Position numbers and translations under genes: made by a program. Of a DNA stretch of 64,000 nucleotides, positions 17,847 through 28,067 are shown in pieces. The notes beneath the pieces were generated by a model, which was not told where the DNA came from, ran no database searches, and worked only from the letters and a program-made list of their open reading frames with translations. The first letter of the stretch is position 1, and each line of letters starts with the position of its first letter. Source of the stretch: Rhodopseudomonas sp. (GTDB lineage: Bacteria > Pseudomonadota > Alphaproteobacteria > Rhizobiales > Xanthobacteraceae); contig NZ_JACABA010000001.1 in NCBI RefSeq assembly GCF_013377015.1, positions 269,554-333,553 on the forward strand, given 5' to 3'.

Positions 17847-20639
17847 TTAGTCCGCCTGTTTCTTGAGAAGCGCGGCGCCAAGGCCCAGCAACAACGGTAT
17901 CGCGATCAGCAGCGGCACGAACGAGCCCACCAGATCGCCGAAGCCGAGTGCTTTCGAGAACGTGCCGCGCGTGATGTTGACGAAATATGTGGTCGGATAG
18001 ATCCGTCCGATCAGGGCGCCGAACCCCTGCAGCGACGACACCGGATCGGTCAATCCGGAAAATTGAACAGCCGGGATCAGGGTGAGCAGCGCAGTTCCGA
18101 AGATCGCCGCAATCTGGCTGCTCATGAAGGTCGACAGCACAAGTCCCATGCTCGTCGCGATAATGACGTAGAGCAACGCTGCTCCCGTGTAGGTCACGAG
18201 GCTCCCGGTAAACGGGACGCGAAAGACGAAGGCTGCGAAGGCGGTCAGCAGGAGCGCGTTCAGCATCGCAAGCACGACATAGGGAATCTGCTTGCCGATC
18301 AGGAATTCGAACCGCGTGACCGGCGTCGCGTAGAAATTGATGATCGATCCAAGCTCCTTCTCCCGGACCACACTGAGCACCGCCAGCATGGCGGGTATCA
18401 TCAACAGCAGCAGCGGGATCACCGCGGGCGCCATCGCAACGAGACTTTTGACATCCGGATTGTATCGGTAACGGAGCTCGATCTGAAAGCTGCTCGCCGT
18501 CGCGGCGGCGCCGTAGATCTCCCGCGCCTTCTGGGTCAGCCAGCTCAGGTGCATGGCCTGGACGTAGCCGCGTGCGGTCTCTCCCCGCATCGGCATCGCA
18601 CCGTCGATCCATGCGCCGATCTCGACGTCGCGTCCGTGTGCGACGTCACGTGCGAAACCCGGCGGAATCTCGATCGCGACGGTGAGCTGGCCGCTGCGCA
18701 TGCGCCGATCGAGATCCGCATAGTCGATGATCGGATCTCCTTCCTTGAAATAGCGCGAACCGGCGATTTGCAGGATATAGTCGCGGCTGATCGTGGTGTC
18801 GTCGCGGTCTAGCGCCGCGAACGACAGCTTCTCGACATCGAGGTTGATGCCGTAGCCCAATACGAACAACAGGATGATGCTGCCGATGGTGGCAAGCGTG
18901 GCGCGGATCGGGTCGCGGCGCAGTTCGAGCGCCTCGCGCCCTGTGTAAGCCAGCATGCGCCGCAGATCGAACAGCCGCCTGGTCTGGCCATGAGCCGCGA
19001 CCGCGCGCTCGGCCGGCGCGGCCTCGGGCGCGGGGGCGGCAGCGGCAGCGGCGTTCGATGGCGCGGCTTCCGTCTGTTCGATGGCATCCTCCAGATAGGC
19101 GATGAAGGCCTGTTCGAGGGTGGCGGCCGAACGCAGTTCGACGATCTTGGCGGGCGCATCGCTGACCAGCACCCGGCCGGCATGCATCAGCGAGACGCGG
19201 TCGCAGCGCTCGGCTTCGTTCATGAAATGCGTGGAGATGAAGATCGTGACGTTGTCCTTGCGGGACAGGTCGGAGAGGATTTGCCAGAAACTGTCGCGGG
19301 CCACCGGATCGACGCCGGAGGTCGGTTCGTCGAGAATCAGGATGTCGGGCGAATGGATCATCGCCACCGCCAGCGACAGACGCTGGCGGACGCCGAGCGG
19401 AAGCGGGGCCGGCAGCGAATCCATCACCTCGCCCAGATCGAACCGCTTTGCCATCTCGGCGATCCGCGCCGGAATGTCTGCGGGGGTCATGCGGAACAGG
19501 CGCGCGTGCAGTTCGAGGTTCTGTCTGACCGTCAGTTCTGAATACAGCGAGAAGCCCTGCGACATGTAGCCGACGCGGCGCCGGACATTCATGTCGTTCG
19601 GGTCGATTTCGTTTCCGAACAGCCTGGCTTTGCCCTCGCTAGCCGGCAACAGTCCGGTCAGCATCTTCATCGTCGTGGTCTTGCCGCAGCCGTTCGAGCC
19701 GAGGAAGCCGAAGATTTCGCCGCGCTCAATGCGGAAGCTCACATCGTCGACGGCGGTGAAATCGTCGAACCGCATGGTGAGGTGCTCGGCTTCGATCGCG
19801 ACGTCGCCGTCAAGTGACGCGGCGCGCGGCGGAATCGTCACCCCCGCATAGCCTTGGCGATCCTGTTCCGGGAGCAGAGCGATGAAGGCGGCATCGAGCG
19901 TGGCCACGCCGGTCTGCCGCAGCAGGTCAGTCGGCGCGCCGGTGGCGAGTACGCGCCCGGCATTCATCGCCACCAGCCAGTCGAAACTTGCCGCCTCTTC
20001 CATATAGGCGGTCGCGACGATCACGCTCATCCCGTCGCGGCTGCCGCGAATTTCCTCGATCAATTGCCAGAACTGGCGGCGCGACAATGGATCGACGCCG
20101 GTGGTGGGTTCGTCGAGGATCAGCAAGTCTGGGTCGTGGATCAACGCGCAGCACAGGCCGAGTTTTTGCTTCATGCCACCCGACAGCTTGCCTGCCGGAC
20201 GATCGGCGAATGGCGCCAGCCCGGTGCTTTGCAGAAGTTGCTGGATCCGGCGCTTGCGTTCGCGATTGTTGTGGCCGAACAGACGGCCGAAGAAGTCCAC
20301 ATTCTCGAACACGGAGAGCGTCGGATAGAGATTCTTGCCGAGCCCCTGCGGCATGTAGGCGATTCGCGGGCAGGTCAGCCTCCGCTGCGTGGCATCGGCG
20401 ATGTCGGCGCCCAGCACCTCGACGCGACCGTTCTGAATGACGCGGGCGCCGGCGATCAGCGACAGCAGCGTGGACTTGCCGACACCGTCGGGCCCGATCA
20501 GTCCGACCATGCAGCCGGCGGGCAGGTCGAGGGTGATGGCCTCGAGTGCCACGGTCTTGCCGTAGGACTGTCCGACAGCGTTCAGGCGCACGACAGGCGG
20601 CGGAGCGACAGCCGCCGGCTCGGTCGCGCGGTCGCTCAT
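17847..20639 (-). CDS. RbbA/YhiH-like ABC transporter: two ATPase domains fused to an ABC-2 permease
   Basis: Two Walker A motifs ([18 protein letters not shown]), signature LSGGMKQK, two LILDEPT blocks, then an ABC-2 membrane domain with C-term [26 protein letters not shown]. Confidence 0.88.
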   Translation of the reverse strand: MSDRATEPAAVAPPPVVRLNAVGQSYGKTVALEAITLDLPAGCMVGLIGPDGVGKSTLLSLIAGARVIQNGRVEVLGADIADATQRRLTCPRIAYMPQGLGKNLYPTLSVFENVDFFGRLFGHNNRERKRRIQQLLQSTGLAPFADRPAGKLSGGMKQKLGLCCALIHDPDLLILDEPTTGVDPLSRRQFWQLIEEIRGSRDGMSVIVATAYMEEAASFDWLVAMNAGRVLATGAPTDLLRQTGVATLDAAFIALLPEQDRQGYAGVTIPPRAASLDGDVAIEAEHLTMRFDDFTAVDDVSFRIERGEIFGFLGSNGCGKTTTMKMLTGLLPASEGKARLFGNEIDPNDMNVRRRVGYMSQGFSLYSELTVRQNLELHARLFRMTPADIPARIAEMAKRFDLGEVMDSLPAPLPLGVRQRLSLAVAMIHSPDILILDEPTSGVDPVARDSFWQILSDLSRKDNVTIFISTHFMNEAERCDRVSLMHAGRVLVSDAPAKIVELRSAATLEQAFIAYLEDAIEQTEAAPSNAAAAAAPAPEAAPAERAVAAHGQTRRLFDLRRMLAYTGREALELRRDPIRATLATIGSIILLFVLGYGINLDVEKLSFAALDRDDTTISRDYILQIAGSRYFKEGDPIIDYADLDRRMRSGQLTVAIEIPPGFARDVAHGRDVEIGAWIDGAMPMRGETARGYVQAMHLSWLTQKAREIYGAAATASSFQIELRYRYNPDVKSLVAMAPAVIPLLLLMIPAMLAVLSVVREKELGSIINFYATPVTRFEFLIGKQIPYVVLAMLNALLLTAFAAFVFRVPFTGSLVTYTGAALLYVIIATSMGLVLSTFMSSQIAAIFGTALLTLIPAVQFSGLTDPVSSLQGFGALIGRIYPTTYFVNITRGTFSKALGFGDLVGSFVPLLIAIPLLLGLGAALLKKQAD

Positions 20640-21706
20640 TGTAGTAGCTTTCCCTTGAGACTGGTCGGCCATTCTGCCGCTGGTTCCAGCTGGATATAGG
20701 CCATGCCGGGTAGGCCGGTCTTGACCTGCCGGATATATTTCTTGAGCAGCTCCGGAGAAATCCGCGCCTTGACCCGGAACATCAGCTTCAGACGTTCCTC
20801 CTCGGTTTCGACGGTCTTCGGCGTGAACTGCGCGACGTCGGCGACGAAGCTGGCCTTGGCGGGGATCACATATTGCGGAACCGCGTCGAGCACCAGGCGG
20901 ACATCGGTGCCGATCGCGACGCGCCCGGCCTGCGCGGTCGGCAGGAAGAACGTCATATACACATCGCTGAGATCGACGAGGTTGAGAACCCGACCTCCCG
21001 CGGAGAGAACTTCGCCGGGCTGCGCCACGCGGTATTGCACGCGCCCATCGCGCGGCGATCGCAACGTGCTGTCGTTGATCTCGACACTAATGCTCTCGAT
21101 CGCGGCCTGGGCGGCGTCGACTGCCGCGCCGGCATCGACCACTTGCGCCTTGGTGGCGCTGATTGCGGCTTCCGACGCGGCGATCTGGGCCTGGGCCGCG
21201 GCCACCGCGGCCTTCATTCCTTCGGCATTGGCGCGATCGTCGTCGAGCACCTGTTGGGATACCGCGCTGGTCTTGATCAATTGCGCCGAGCGCGCGAGCT
21301 TTCTGTCCGCAGCATCCAGTTGCGCTTCGCGCTGGGCCAGCACAGCCACCGCTGCCGTTCGTTCCGCTTCGCGCTGCACGACCAGACTCTTGGCGGTGTC
21401 GACGCTGATCGACGCCCGGTGCAACTGCGCCGTCGCCTGGCGGCGCTGGGCTTCCATCTGGTCGGTGTCCATCCGGGCAAGCACCTGCCCCGCCGTGACA
21501 AAATCGCCCTCGGCGACGAGGATTTCGCGGATCCGCCCGGCGGCCTTGGTTGAAATGTCGATCTCGATCGCTTCAATGCGGCCGTTGCCGCTGGCAATCC
21601 CGGGGGGCAGATCGGCTTTGCCGAATGTCAGCCAAGCGTAGTAACCGCCGATGCCGACAGCAATGGCGACGACGGCAATGAGCCAGCGCTTCCGGTCCAT
21701 TCTCAT
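20636..21706 (-). CDS. HlyD-family membrane fusion protein (YhiI-like)
   Basis: One TM, then [49 protein letters not shown]...[52 protein letters not shown] overlap with the next gene. Confidence 0.92.
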   Translation of the reverse strand: MRMDRKRWLIAVVAIAVGIGGYYAWLTFGKADLPPGIASGNGRIEAIEIDISTKAAGRIREILVAEGDFVTAGQVLARMDTDQMEAQRRQATAQLHRASISVDTAKSLVVQREAERTAAVAVLAQREAQLDAADRKLARSAQLIKTSAVSQQVLDDDRANAEGMKAAVAAAQAQIAASEAAISATKAQVVDAGAAVDAAQAAIESISVEINDSTLRSPRDGRVQYRVAQPGEVLSAGGRVLNLVDLSDVYMTFFLPTAQAGRVAIGTDVRLVLDAVPQYVIPAKASFVADVAQFTPKTVETEEERLKLMFRVKARISPELLKKYIRQVKTGLPGMAYIQLEPAAEWPTSLKGKLLQ

Positions 21707-21896
21707 CAGGGGAATCTTCTCTTGCCTGTCCGAGGCGGCGGCGGCGCAGCCTCGCTCGCGCGGACGTAAGATACCATTGTGTTTTGAAAATTAATTCGCA
21801 ACGCGGGATAAGACCTTGACTTGAATCAACAGCCGTTGACTCGGTGCGACGATATCGTGCGGAAAGTTCCATCGAGATTGATTTCGCGAGGCTCTG

Positions 21897-22484
21897 ATGC
21901 GGCGGCGTCCGGACGTGCAGCCTGCGGTCGCCACGCGCGACCGCATCCTGAATGCTGCAGTTCTGCGGTTTTCAAGACACTCCTATGAAGCAACCGGGCT
22001 TCGGGACATCGCTGCCGATGTCGGCGTCGACGTCGCTTATGTGCATCGGTGTTTCGGCTCCAAGGAGCGCCTGTTCGCCGAGGCCGTCGGAGCGGCCATG
22101 GAACCAGCTCTGCTTCTCAACGGGCCTGCCGACGAACTCGCCGGGGCGCTGGCGAAGCAGATCTTTGCGCACGACGCCGCGCGTGGCCGCGACGAGGTCG
22201 GACCGCTCGACATCGTCATCCGCTCGCTTTCGAGTCCGGAGGCGTCACGCGTGTTGACGGAATTCATCGTCAAAGATTTCATCCAGCCGCTGGCCGGCAA
22301 GCTCGATCAGCCGGCGGCAGCGCGGGCCGCCGTGATCGCCGCGTTCCTGGCCGGGCTCGGCATTCTCCGCAACGTGCTTCGCATCTCGCCTTTGCAGGAG
22401 GCCGAGGGCGGCGACGTCGAGCATCTGATTGCAAGCGCGATCGGGCAGATGATCAATGCCGGCGTCGGCGTCCGGCCCGCATAG
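21897..22484 (+). CDS. TetR/AcrR-family regulator
   Basis: VATRDRILNAAVLRFSRHSYEATGLRDIAADVGVDVAYVHRCFGSKERLFAEAVG; TetR HTH; divergent from the HlyD/ABC operon. Confidence 0.9.
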   Translation: MRRRPDVQPAVATRDRILNAAVLRFSRHSYEATGLRDIAADVGVDVAYVHRCFGSKERLFAEAVGAAMEPALLLNGPADELAGALAKQIFAHDAARGRDEVGPLDIVIRSLSSPEASRVLTEFIVKDFIQPLAGKLDQPAAARAAVIAAFLAGLGILRNVLRISPLQEAEGGDVEHLIASAIGQMINAGVGVRPA

Positions 22485-22560
22485 TCCCTTGCGCTGCCCC
22501 CTCGGCCTTCGATCAGGTCCGCCTGACCGAAAATGCATTCAAAAAGATCGACGATTCGAT

Positions 22561-22670
22561 TCGTCATTGCGAGCCGAGGGTCGGCGCGGAGCGCCGCCCG
22601 ATGGCGAAGCAATCCAGGGCACCAAGCGAAGACTGTATTGCTTCGTCGCAAGTGCTCCTCGCAATGACGA
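22561..22670. repeat. intergenic palindromic repeat (REP-like)
   Basis: tcgtcattgcgag ... ctcgcaatgacga termini with inner gcgaagcaat / attgcttcg; imperfect inverted repeat. Confidence 0.75.
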
Positions 22671-22713
22671 ACTCAGACGCCTGATTTTGTTGAGCGCATC
22701 TTGAGTCAGACTC

Positions 22714-23208
22714 TCAGCTCGCCCCCGCCGTCGCCGGGTGGAACACCAAGGCAAAGCCGTCCATGCAGTAGCGCAGGCCGGTGGGCTTCGGGCCATCGTC
22801 GAAGACGTGGCCGAGATGGCCGCCGCAGCGGCGGCAATGCACCTCGGTCCGGGTCATGCCCAGCGTGCCGTCCTTGCGCTCGCCGACCGCGTTCGGCAGC
22901 GGCTGCCAGAAGCTCGGCCAGCCGGTGCCGCTCTCGAATTTGGTCTCGGAGGAGAACAGCGGCAGGTCACAGCCAGCGCAGGCGAAAGTGCCCTTGCGAT
23001 GCTCGTTCAGCAGCGGGCTGGAGCCCGGCCGCTCGGTGCCCTCCTCGCGCAGGATGTTGTACTGCATCGGGGTGAGCTGCTTCTTCCACTCCTCCGGGGT
23101 CTTTTCGATCTCGAATTTCTCCGCGGCGGCGCGCGCCGGCTGCAGCCAGCGGAAGCCGAACAAAGCGGCCATGGCGACGGAAGCGAGCAGAATGCGGCGA
23201 TCAATCAT
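22714..23208 (-). CDS. msrB: peptide-methionine (R)-S-oxide reductase, exported form
   Basis: [19 protein letters not shown] signal, then [30 protein letters not shown]...[40 protein letters not shown]. Confidence 0.94.
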   Translation of the reverse strand: MIDRRILLASVAMAALFGFRWLQPARAAAEKFEIEKTPEEWKKQLTPMQYNILREEGTERPGSSPLLNEHRKGTFACAGCDLPLFSSETKFESGTGWPSFWQPLPNAVGERKDGTLGMTRTEVHCRRCGGHLGHVFDDGPKPTGLRYCMDGFALVFHPATAGAS

Positions 23209-23320
23209 GGTGTCTCCGTGCGAAGCGAGGGCGGTGGCATTGCCTGAGTTACGGCCGGCGGCGGCCAAGGTTACATCCCTGCCCGCAAACCCCGCTCACA
23301 ATGTCGCGAGGCAGTAATCC

Positions 23321-24793
23321 TCACTGCGCCGGGGTGGTCTCGTGCGGCTCGGCGGCCGCTGGCTGGTCCGCCAGCGCCGGCTTCGGCGGCCGCGGCGGGC
23401 GCGCCTGCCGGGCGTTCTGCTTGGCCGCCTCCAGCCGCGCTTCGTGGATCGCTTCGCGCGCCGCGGCGCGTTCGCGATAGCGCGCCAGCAGGCCCGCCGC
23501 GCTGGCGCCGGCGCGGACCGCGGTGCTGATCGCCTGGCCGGCGATCCGGCCGGTGCGGCCCCCGGCCCAGACCAGCTCGAACGGCGAAAACAGCCGCCAG
23601 CGCTCGTCGCCGTGCATGATCGCCTGCGCGATCAATTGCCCGGCCATCGCCGTGGTGTTGAGGCCCTGCCGCCCGAACCCGCTGGCGACCCACAGCCCGC
23701 GGCGCAATTGCCCGACCTGCGGCATGCCGTGGACGGTCTGGCCCACCACCCCGCTCCAGATCTGGTCGATCTCGACCGCGCCGAGCTGCGGAAACACCGT
23801 GCGGATCCGGCGCCGGATCGCGCCACCGAGCCGTTTCGGCTGCGCCGCCCAGGTGGTTTCCGGGCTCGACCATAGCAACCGGTCGCCGTCGACGATGCGG
23901 TAATGGTCGATGCCGTCGGTATCGGTCACCGAGCCGGCAAAGCTGATGGCCTCCGCCAGCCGCGCGCCGAGCGGCTGGGTCAGCGCCGCATAGCGCCAGA
24001 CCGGCAGCAGCGTGTCAGACAGCCGTTGCAACGGCGCGCCGAGATGGACATTGCCCGCCAGCACGATGTCGGAGGCGCGCAGCCGCGCTTCCGGGGTGAC
24101 GATCCGCTTTCGGATCCCGGACGGGTCGATGCTGACCGCCGGGGTGTCCTCGAAAATCCGCACCCCGGCCTGGCGCGCCAGCGCTTCGAGGCCGCGGAGG
24201 TATTTACGTCCGTCGAGCTGGAACGCGGTCGGGTAATGGATGGCGTGGAAATAGCGGTCGGTCTTCAGCACGTCGCGGACGTGGTCGATCTGCCAGCCCT
24301 CGACCTCGGTGCTGAAATCCTCGCCCAGCATCTGCAGCCGGCCGATCAGCCGGTCGCCGATATCGACGTTGGAAACCTCGAGCGCGCCCTGGGTCAGATT
24401 GATGCCGGGCATCGTTTCCTCGGTGGCGAGGTCGCGGACATAGTCCATCCCCAGTTTCGCCAGCGACCAGAGGTCGCGGGTATCGTGGAAGCCGATCCGG
24501 GCGATCAGATCGCCGATCGGCACGCCAAACCCCGGCATTACGGTGCCAATCTGATGGCCGGAGGCGTTCCAGCCGACCTGGCGAGCCTCCAGCACGGCGA
24601 CGCTGGCGCCCATCCGGGCCGCCTCCAGCGCCACGGTCAGGCCGGCGAGCCCGGCCCCGATCACACAGATATCGACGTCGAGATTGAAGCTCAGCCGGTC
24701 GCGGTGCGGAATCGCAAAGCCCACCGCGCCGGCCGGCGTGGGCGCAGGCGCGTCGTCCGGTCCTTTGGTCGCACTTGTCGCGGGCTGGGTCAT
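23321..24793 (-). CDS. FAD-dependent amine/amino-acid oxidoreductase (DadA/PuuB-like)
   Basis: DICVIGAGLAGLTVALEAARMGASVAVLEARQVGWNASGHQIGTVMPG...; C-term GLWVASGFGRQGLNTTAMAGQLIAQAI. Confidence 0.85.
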   Translation of the reverse strand: MTQPATSATKGPDDAPAPTPAGAVGFAIPHRDRLSFNLDVDICVIGAGLAGLTVALEAARMGASVAVLEARQVGWNASGHQIGTVMPGFGVPIGDLIARIGFHDTRDLWSLAKLGMDYVRDLATEETMPGINLTQGALEVSNVDIGDRLIGRLQMLGEDFSTEVEGWQIDHVRDVLKTDRYFHAIHYPTAFQLDGRKYLRGLEALARQAGVRIFEDTPAVSIDPSGIRKRIVTPEARLRASDIVLAGNVHLGAPLQRLSDTLLPVWRYAALTQPLGARLAEAISFAGSVTDTDGIDHYRIVDGDRLLWSSPETTWAAQPKRLGGAIRRRIRTVFPQLGAVEIDQIWSGVVGQTVHGMPQVGQLRRGLWVASGFGRQGLNTTAMAGQLIAQAIMHGDERWRLFSPFELVWAGGRTGRIAGQAISTAVRAGASAAGLLARYRERAAAREAIHEARLEAAKQNARQARPPRPPKPALADQPAAAEPHETTPAQ

Positions 24794-24888
24794 GCCGTTT
24801 TCTTACGGACACCTTGGATGCTTGTCACCTTGTCCTGACGCGGCTTCTCGATTAATCCGCAGACGGGTCTCCCTTCCGGATTGCACAC

Positions 24889-25422
24889 ATGCGCCGTTTG
24901 ATTCTGCTGCGTCACGCCAAGACCGAGACGGACGCGCCGAGCGGCAAGGACCAGGACAGGCGTCTCGACGACCGCGGCCGGGTCGACGCCGCCGCGATCG
25001 CCGGCTGGCTGGTCCGCAACCGGCTGGTACCGGATGCGGCGCTGATTTCCACCGCGGTGCGGGCGCAGCAGACCTGGGAAATCATCAGCGGCGTGATCCC
25101 CGCCGAGCTGATGCCGATGCAGGTCGCGCATCTGCCGGAGCTTTACGGCGCCGGCGCCGCGCAATTGCTGCAGGAGATCCACGCCGTCGCCGACCAGCCG
25201 CGGCGGCTGTTGGTGGTCGGGCACAATCCCGGACTGCAGGAACTGGCGCTCGGGCTGACCTGCAACGGCACCGCCGCCGAGCGCAAGCCGCTGAACGGCA
25301 ACATGCCGACCAGCGGGCTGGCGGTGATCGATTTCGCGATCCGCGACTGGGCCGACGCCGCGTTCGGCGGCGGCAAGCTTTCGCATTTCGTCAGCCCGAA
25401 GATTTTGCGCGAGGCATCCTAG
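24889..25422 (+). CDS. SixA-like phosphohistidine phosphatase (histidine phosphatase superfamily)
   Basis: MRRLILLRHAKTETDAPSGKDQDRRLDDRGRVDAAAIAGWLV...RRLLVVGHNPGLQELAL; RHA and GHN motifs. Confidence 0.9.
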   Translation: MRRLILLRHAKTETDAPSGKDQDRRLDDRGRVDAAAIAGWLVRNRLVPDAALISTAVRAQQTWEIISGVIPAELMPMQVAHLPELYGAGAAQLLQEIHAVADQPRRLLVVGHNPGLQELALGLTCNGTAAERKPLNGNMPTSGLAVIDFAIRDWADAAFGGGKLSHFVSPKILREAS

Positions 25423-25495
25423 GACGCCAGGTTCGTCATTGCGGCCGGTTTGATCTAGACTGCGCGCGAGGCCGACGCCCCGGAGCCAGACCCGC

Positions 25496-25921
25496 ATGTT
25501 CAAATCCATTCTCGTCCCGATCGACCTGTCCGACACCGACCTGACCAAGCCGGCGATCGACACCGCCGCCACGCTGGCGCAAACCTATCGCGGCACGGTC
25601 CGGCTGATCACCGTGATGCCGATGACGCCGGTGATGCTGGCCGAATATGTCCCGGCGGATTTCGACGCGCAGCAGCGCGAATTGTCCGAGCAGGGGCTGG
25701 CGAAAGTGGCACGCGAATCCGGCATCGACGCGGCGCGGATCTCCACCGTGGTGCGACAGGGCGGGATCTATCACGAGATCCTCGAAGAGGCCGCTGCCTG
25801 CGGCGCCGACCTGATCGTGATGACCTCGCACAAGCCGGCGATGCGGACCTACTTCCTCGGCTCCAACGCCGGCCATGTGGTGCGCTACGCCACCTGCTCG
25901 GTGCTGGTGGTGCGGCAGTGA
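25496..25921 (+). CDS. universal stress protein (UspA family)
   Basis: MFKSILVPIDLSDTDLTKPAIDTAATLAQTY...GADLIVMTSHKPAMRTYFLGSNAGHVVRYATCSVLVVRQ. Confidence 0.93.
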   Translation: MFKSILVPIDLSDTDLTKPAIDTAATLAQTYRGTVRLITVMPMTPVMLAEYVPADFDAQQRELSEQGLAKVARESGIDAARISTVVRQGGIYHEILEEAAACGADLIVMTSHKPAMRTYFLGSNAGHVVRYATCSVLVVRQ

Positions 25922-25969
25922 AGCCGGCAGCATCGTCGCGCTGAGATGATCCAGGCAATTCAATTGCGT

Positions 25970-26100
25970 TCGTCATTCCGGGGCGCGCGCAGCGCCAGCT
26001 GCGAGCGAACCCGGAATCTCGCACCACACTGACCAGGTCAACACCCGGCGCAGGATTCCGGGTTCGCTCGCCCAAGAGGCTCGCGCCCCGGAATGACGAG
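25970..26100. repeat. intergenic inverted repeat, family A copy 1
   Basis: cgtcattccggggcgcgcgcagcg...gcgagcgaacccggaat ... attccgggttcgctcgcc...ctcgcgccccggaatgacg; same unit at 32117 and 34780. Confidence 0.85.
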
Positions 26101-26117
26101 CATGAAGTGATCGGCCC

Positions 26118-26738
26118 CTACGGCAACAACTCCTTCGGCAATTCCTCGAAGGTGTAGCTGCGCGGTTTGTTGCGGCGGATGAAGCCACCGACTTGCCAGC
26201 CGAACAGCGCGGCGAAGCCGACGATGAACAGCACGCCGCCCCATTGCGCGGTGGCGACCGCGCGCGCCAGCAGGCCCGTCATCGCCACGCCGAGCAGCGC
26301 GATCAGCACCATCGCGCCGATATGGATGGCGGGCTTCAGCCCGCCGACCAGCGCGGCGTGGCTGCCGACCTGTTGCATCCGCCGGTGCAGCGCCACGATG
26401 AAGGCGCGGTAGTCCTCGTCCTGCGGCGCCATCAGCGCCACGGTCTGCCAGGTGGTGGAGATGATGCTGACGCGGGCGCCTCCGACGTCTTCGAGATCGG
26501 CGCGAAACCGCCGCGATTGCATCGACACCGGCCGGTAGCTCAGCCGCACGCTGGCGATGGTGGCGTAGGGCCACAGCCCGGCCTTGCCGCCGACCCGCCA
26601 CGACAACCCGTCATCGGTGAGCTCGAACTGCTGCGCGGCGCCGACCAGCGAAGCCTTGTAGGCGTAGCTCGTGCCGGGCGCGGCTTTGTCGCGTCTTGCT
26701 TTTGAGATTGCGGCCAATGCGGTGGTCTCCCTGCGCAT
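26118..26738 (-). CDS. conserved hypothetical membrane protein
   Basis: Soluble N-terminal region, two hydrophobic helices (AIHIGAMVLIALLGVAMTGLLARAVA; GGVLFIVGFAALFGWQVGGF), C-term YTFEELPKELLP. Confidence 0.6.
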   Translation of the reverse strand: MRRETTALAAISKARRDKAAPGTSYAYKASLVGAAQQFELTDDGLSWRVGGKAGLWPYATIASVRLSYRPVSMQSRRFRADLEDVGGARVSIISTTWQTVALMAPQDEDYRAFIVALHRRMQQVGSHAALVGGLKPAIHIGAMVLIALLGVAMTGLLARAVATAQWGGVLFIVGFAALFGWQVGGFIRRNKPRSYTFEELPKELLP

Positions 26739-26799
26739 CCCTCATTGCAGGAGGGTCGGCCGGACGCAACTTGCGATCATGACTACCGCGCGTCAAAGT

Positions 26800-26845
26800 G
26801 TGTACTTATACACTTGCCGAGTCGTCATTGTGTGTATAGATACAC
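26800..26845 (+). promoter_or_regulatory. putative hicAB operator/promoter with two palindromes
   Basis: GTGTActtaTACAC (26800-26813) and GTGTAtagaTACAC (26832-26845), 32 bp apart, the second abutting the hicA ATG. Confidence 0.6.
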
Positions 26846-26846
26846 C

Positions 26847-27035
26847 ATGAACTCGCGTGACATCATTGCGGCGCTAAAGGCCGACGGGTGGGTTCAGGTC
26901 GCCCAGAAGGGCAGCCACCGTCAGTTCAAACACCCGACCAAACCGGGCCGCACCACGGTCCCGCATCCGAAGCGTGATGTCCCGCTGGGAACGCTGCGCA
27001 GCATCGAGCAGCAATCCGGTCTCAAACTGAGGTGA
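26847..27035 (+). CDS. hicA: HicA-type mRNA interferase toxin
   Basis: MNSRDIIAALKADGWVQVAQKGSHRQFKHPTKPGRTTVPHPKRDVPLGTLRSIEQQSGLKLR; HicA dsRBD-like fold with GSHxxF motif. The ORF track start (26745) is too far upstream. Confidence 0.93.
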   Translation: MNSRDIIAALKADGWVQVAQKGSHRQFKHPTKPGRTTVPHPKRDVPLGTLRSIEQQSGLKLR

Positions 27036-27433
27036 CGCCCATGCGCCATTACATCGCACTGATCCACAAGGACGAAGGCAGCGACTACGGGGTTTCGTTT
27101 CCCGATCTGCCCGGCGTCATCAGCGCCGGCCGCACCCTGGACGAAGCGCGCGACATGGCGGCCGAGGCGCTGGCACTGCACCTGCAGGGCATGGCGGAAG
27201 ACGGCGACGCCGTGCCCGAGCCGTCGACGCTGGAATCGATCATGCAGAATCCGCAGAACCGCAACGGCGTCGCCGTTCTGGTGCCGGTGATTCCGCCGGC
27301 GGTCAGATCGGTACGGATCAACATCACGCTTCCCGCCGACATCCTCGAACAGATCGACGCCTATGCCGAACGCGAGGGTTTCACCCGGTCCGGCTTTCTG
27401 GCGCAGGCGGCGAAGAAGTCGATGGCGGCCTAA
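27032..27433 (+). CDS. hicB: HicB-type antitoxin
   Basis: YGVSFPDLPGVISAGRTLDEARDMAAEALALHLQGMAEDG, then RHH-like INITLPADILEQIDAYAEREGFTRSGFLAQAA; overlaps the hicA stop. Confidence 0.93.
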   Translation: MTPMRHYIALIHKDEGSDYGVSFPDLPGVISAGRTLDEARDMAAEALALHLQGMAEDGDAVPEPSTLESIMQNPQNRNGVAVLVPVIPPAVRSVRINITLPADILEQIDAYAEREGFTRSGFLAQAAKKSMAA

Positions 27434-27556
27434 CTAACAGGTCGTAATCGCTGCGCTTGCACGGGCGGTGGGCTTTTCTTACAAGTCACGGATGCGAGCG
27501 CGTCACCCCGCTCTCGCCAACGACGTTGCCACAACCCTCTGGTCCAGCGAGCGCTC

Positions 27557-27994
27557 ATGGCCCAACCCGCCGCCTATTTCCCGCGCCGCCTGATCCTCGC
27601 GGCCGCGATGATTTCCGGCATGCTGCTGGCGCTGGCGCTGCACATGCTGGGGCAGCGCTTCGGGCTCGATCTCGGCGGGCTGTGGCGCAGCGATCTCACC
27701 AGTTTCATGCCCGCGGGCGCGGCGTTGGCTTGGTGGTTGGTGGCGACCGCGGGGTTTGCCGGCGGCTATCTCACGGCGGCACTGATGCACAGCGCGGTGT
27801 CGGGCCAGATCCCGCCGCGGATGCGGCAATTCCTGATCGGGCTCGGCGTGCTGGTGTTGGCCGCCGCGGGCCAGGCGGCATCGGCGCCCTCGCCGCTGCC
27901 GACCATCGCTGGCGTGCTGGCGGGCCTGGCGACGTTGTGCCTCGGCGCGCTGATGGCGTTCTGCGGCGCGCATTTCGCGTTGCGCAAGGTCTGA
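27557..27994 (+). CDS. hypothetical small membrane protein
   Basis: Hydrophobic segments LILAAAMISGMLLALALHML, AALAWWLVATAGFAGGYLTAAL, FLIGLGVLVLAAAGQAA; starts after an intergenic gap. Confidence 0.6.
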   Translation: MAQPAAYFPRRLILAAAMISGMLLALALHMLGQRFGLDLGGLWRSDLTSFMPAGAALAWWLVATAGFAGGYLTAALMHSAVSGQIPPRMRQFLIGLGVLVLAAAGQAASAPSPLPTIAGVLAGLATLCLGALMAFCGAHFALRKV

Positions 27995-28010
27995 GGTGGT
28001 TCGGTGAACG

Positions 28011-28041
28011 AAACGCCGCGCAGGAACCTGCGCGGCGTTTT
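28011..28041 (+). terminator. Rho-independent terminator
   Basis: aaacgccgcgcaggaacctgcgcggcgtttt; perfect stem with T-run. Confidence 0.85.
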
Positions 28042-28067
28042 GCCTCAGTTCAATATTGCACGCATCG

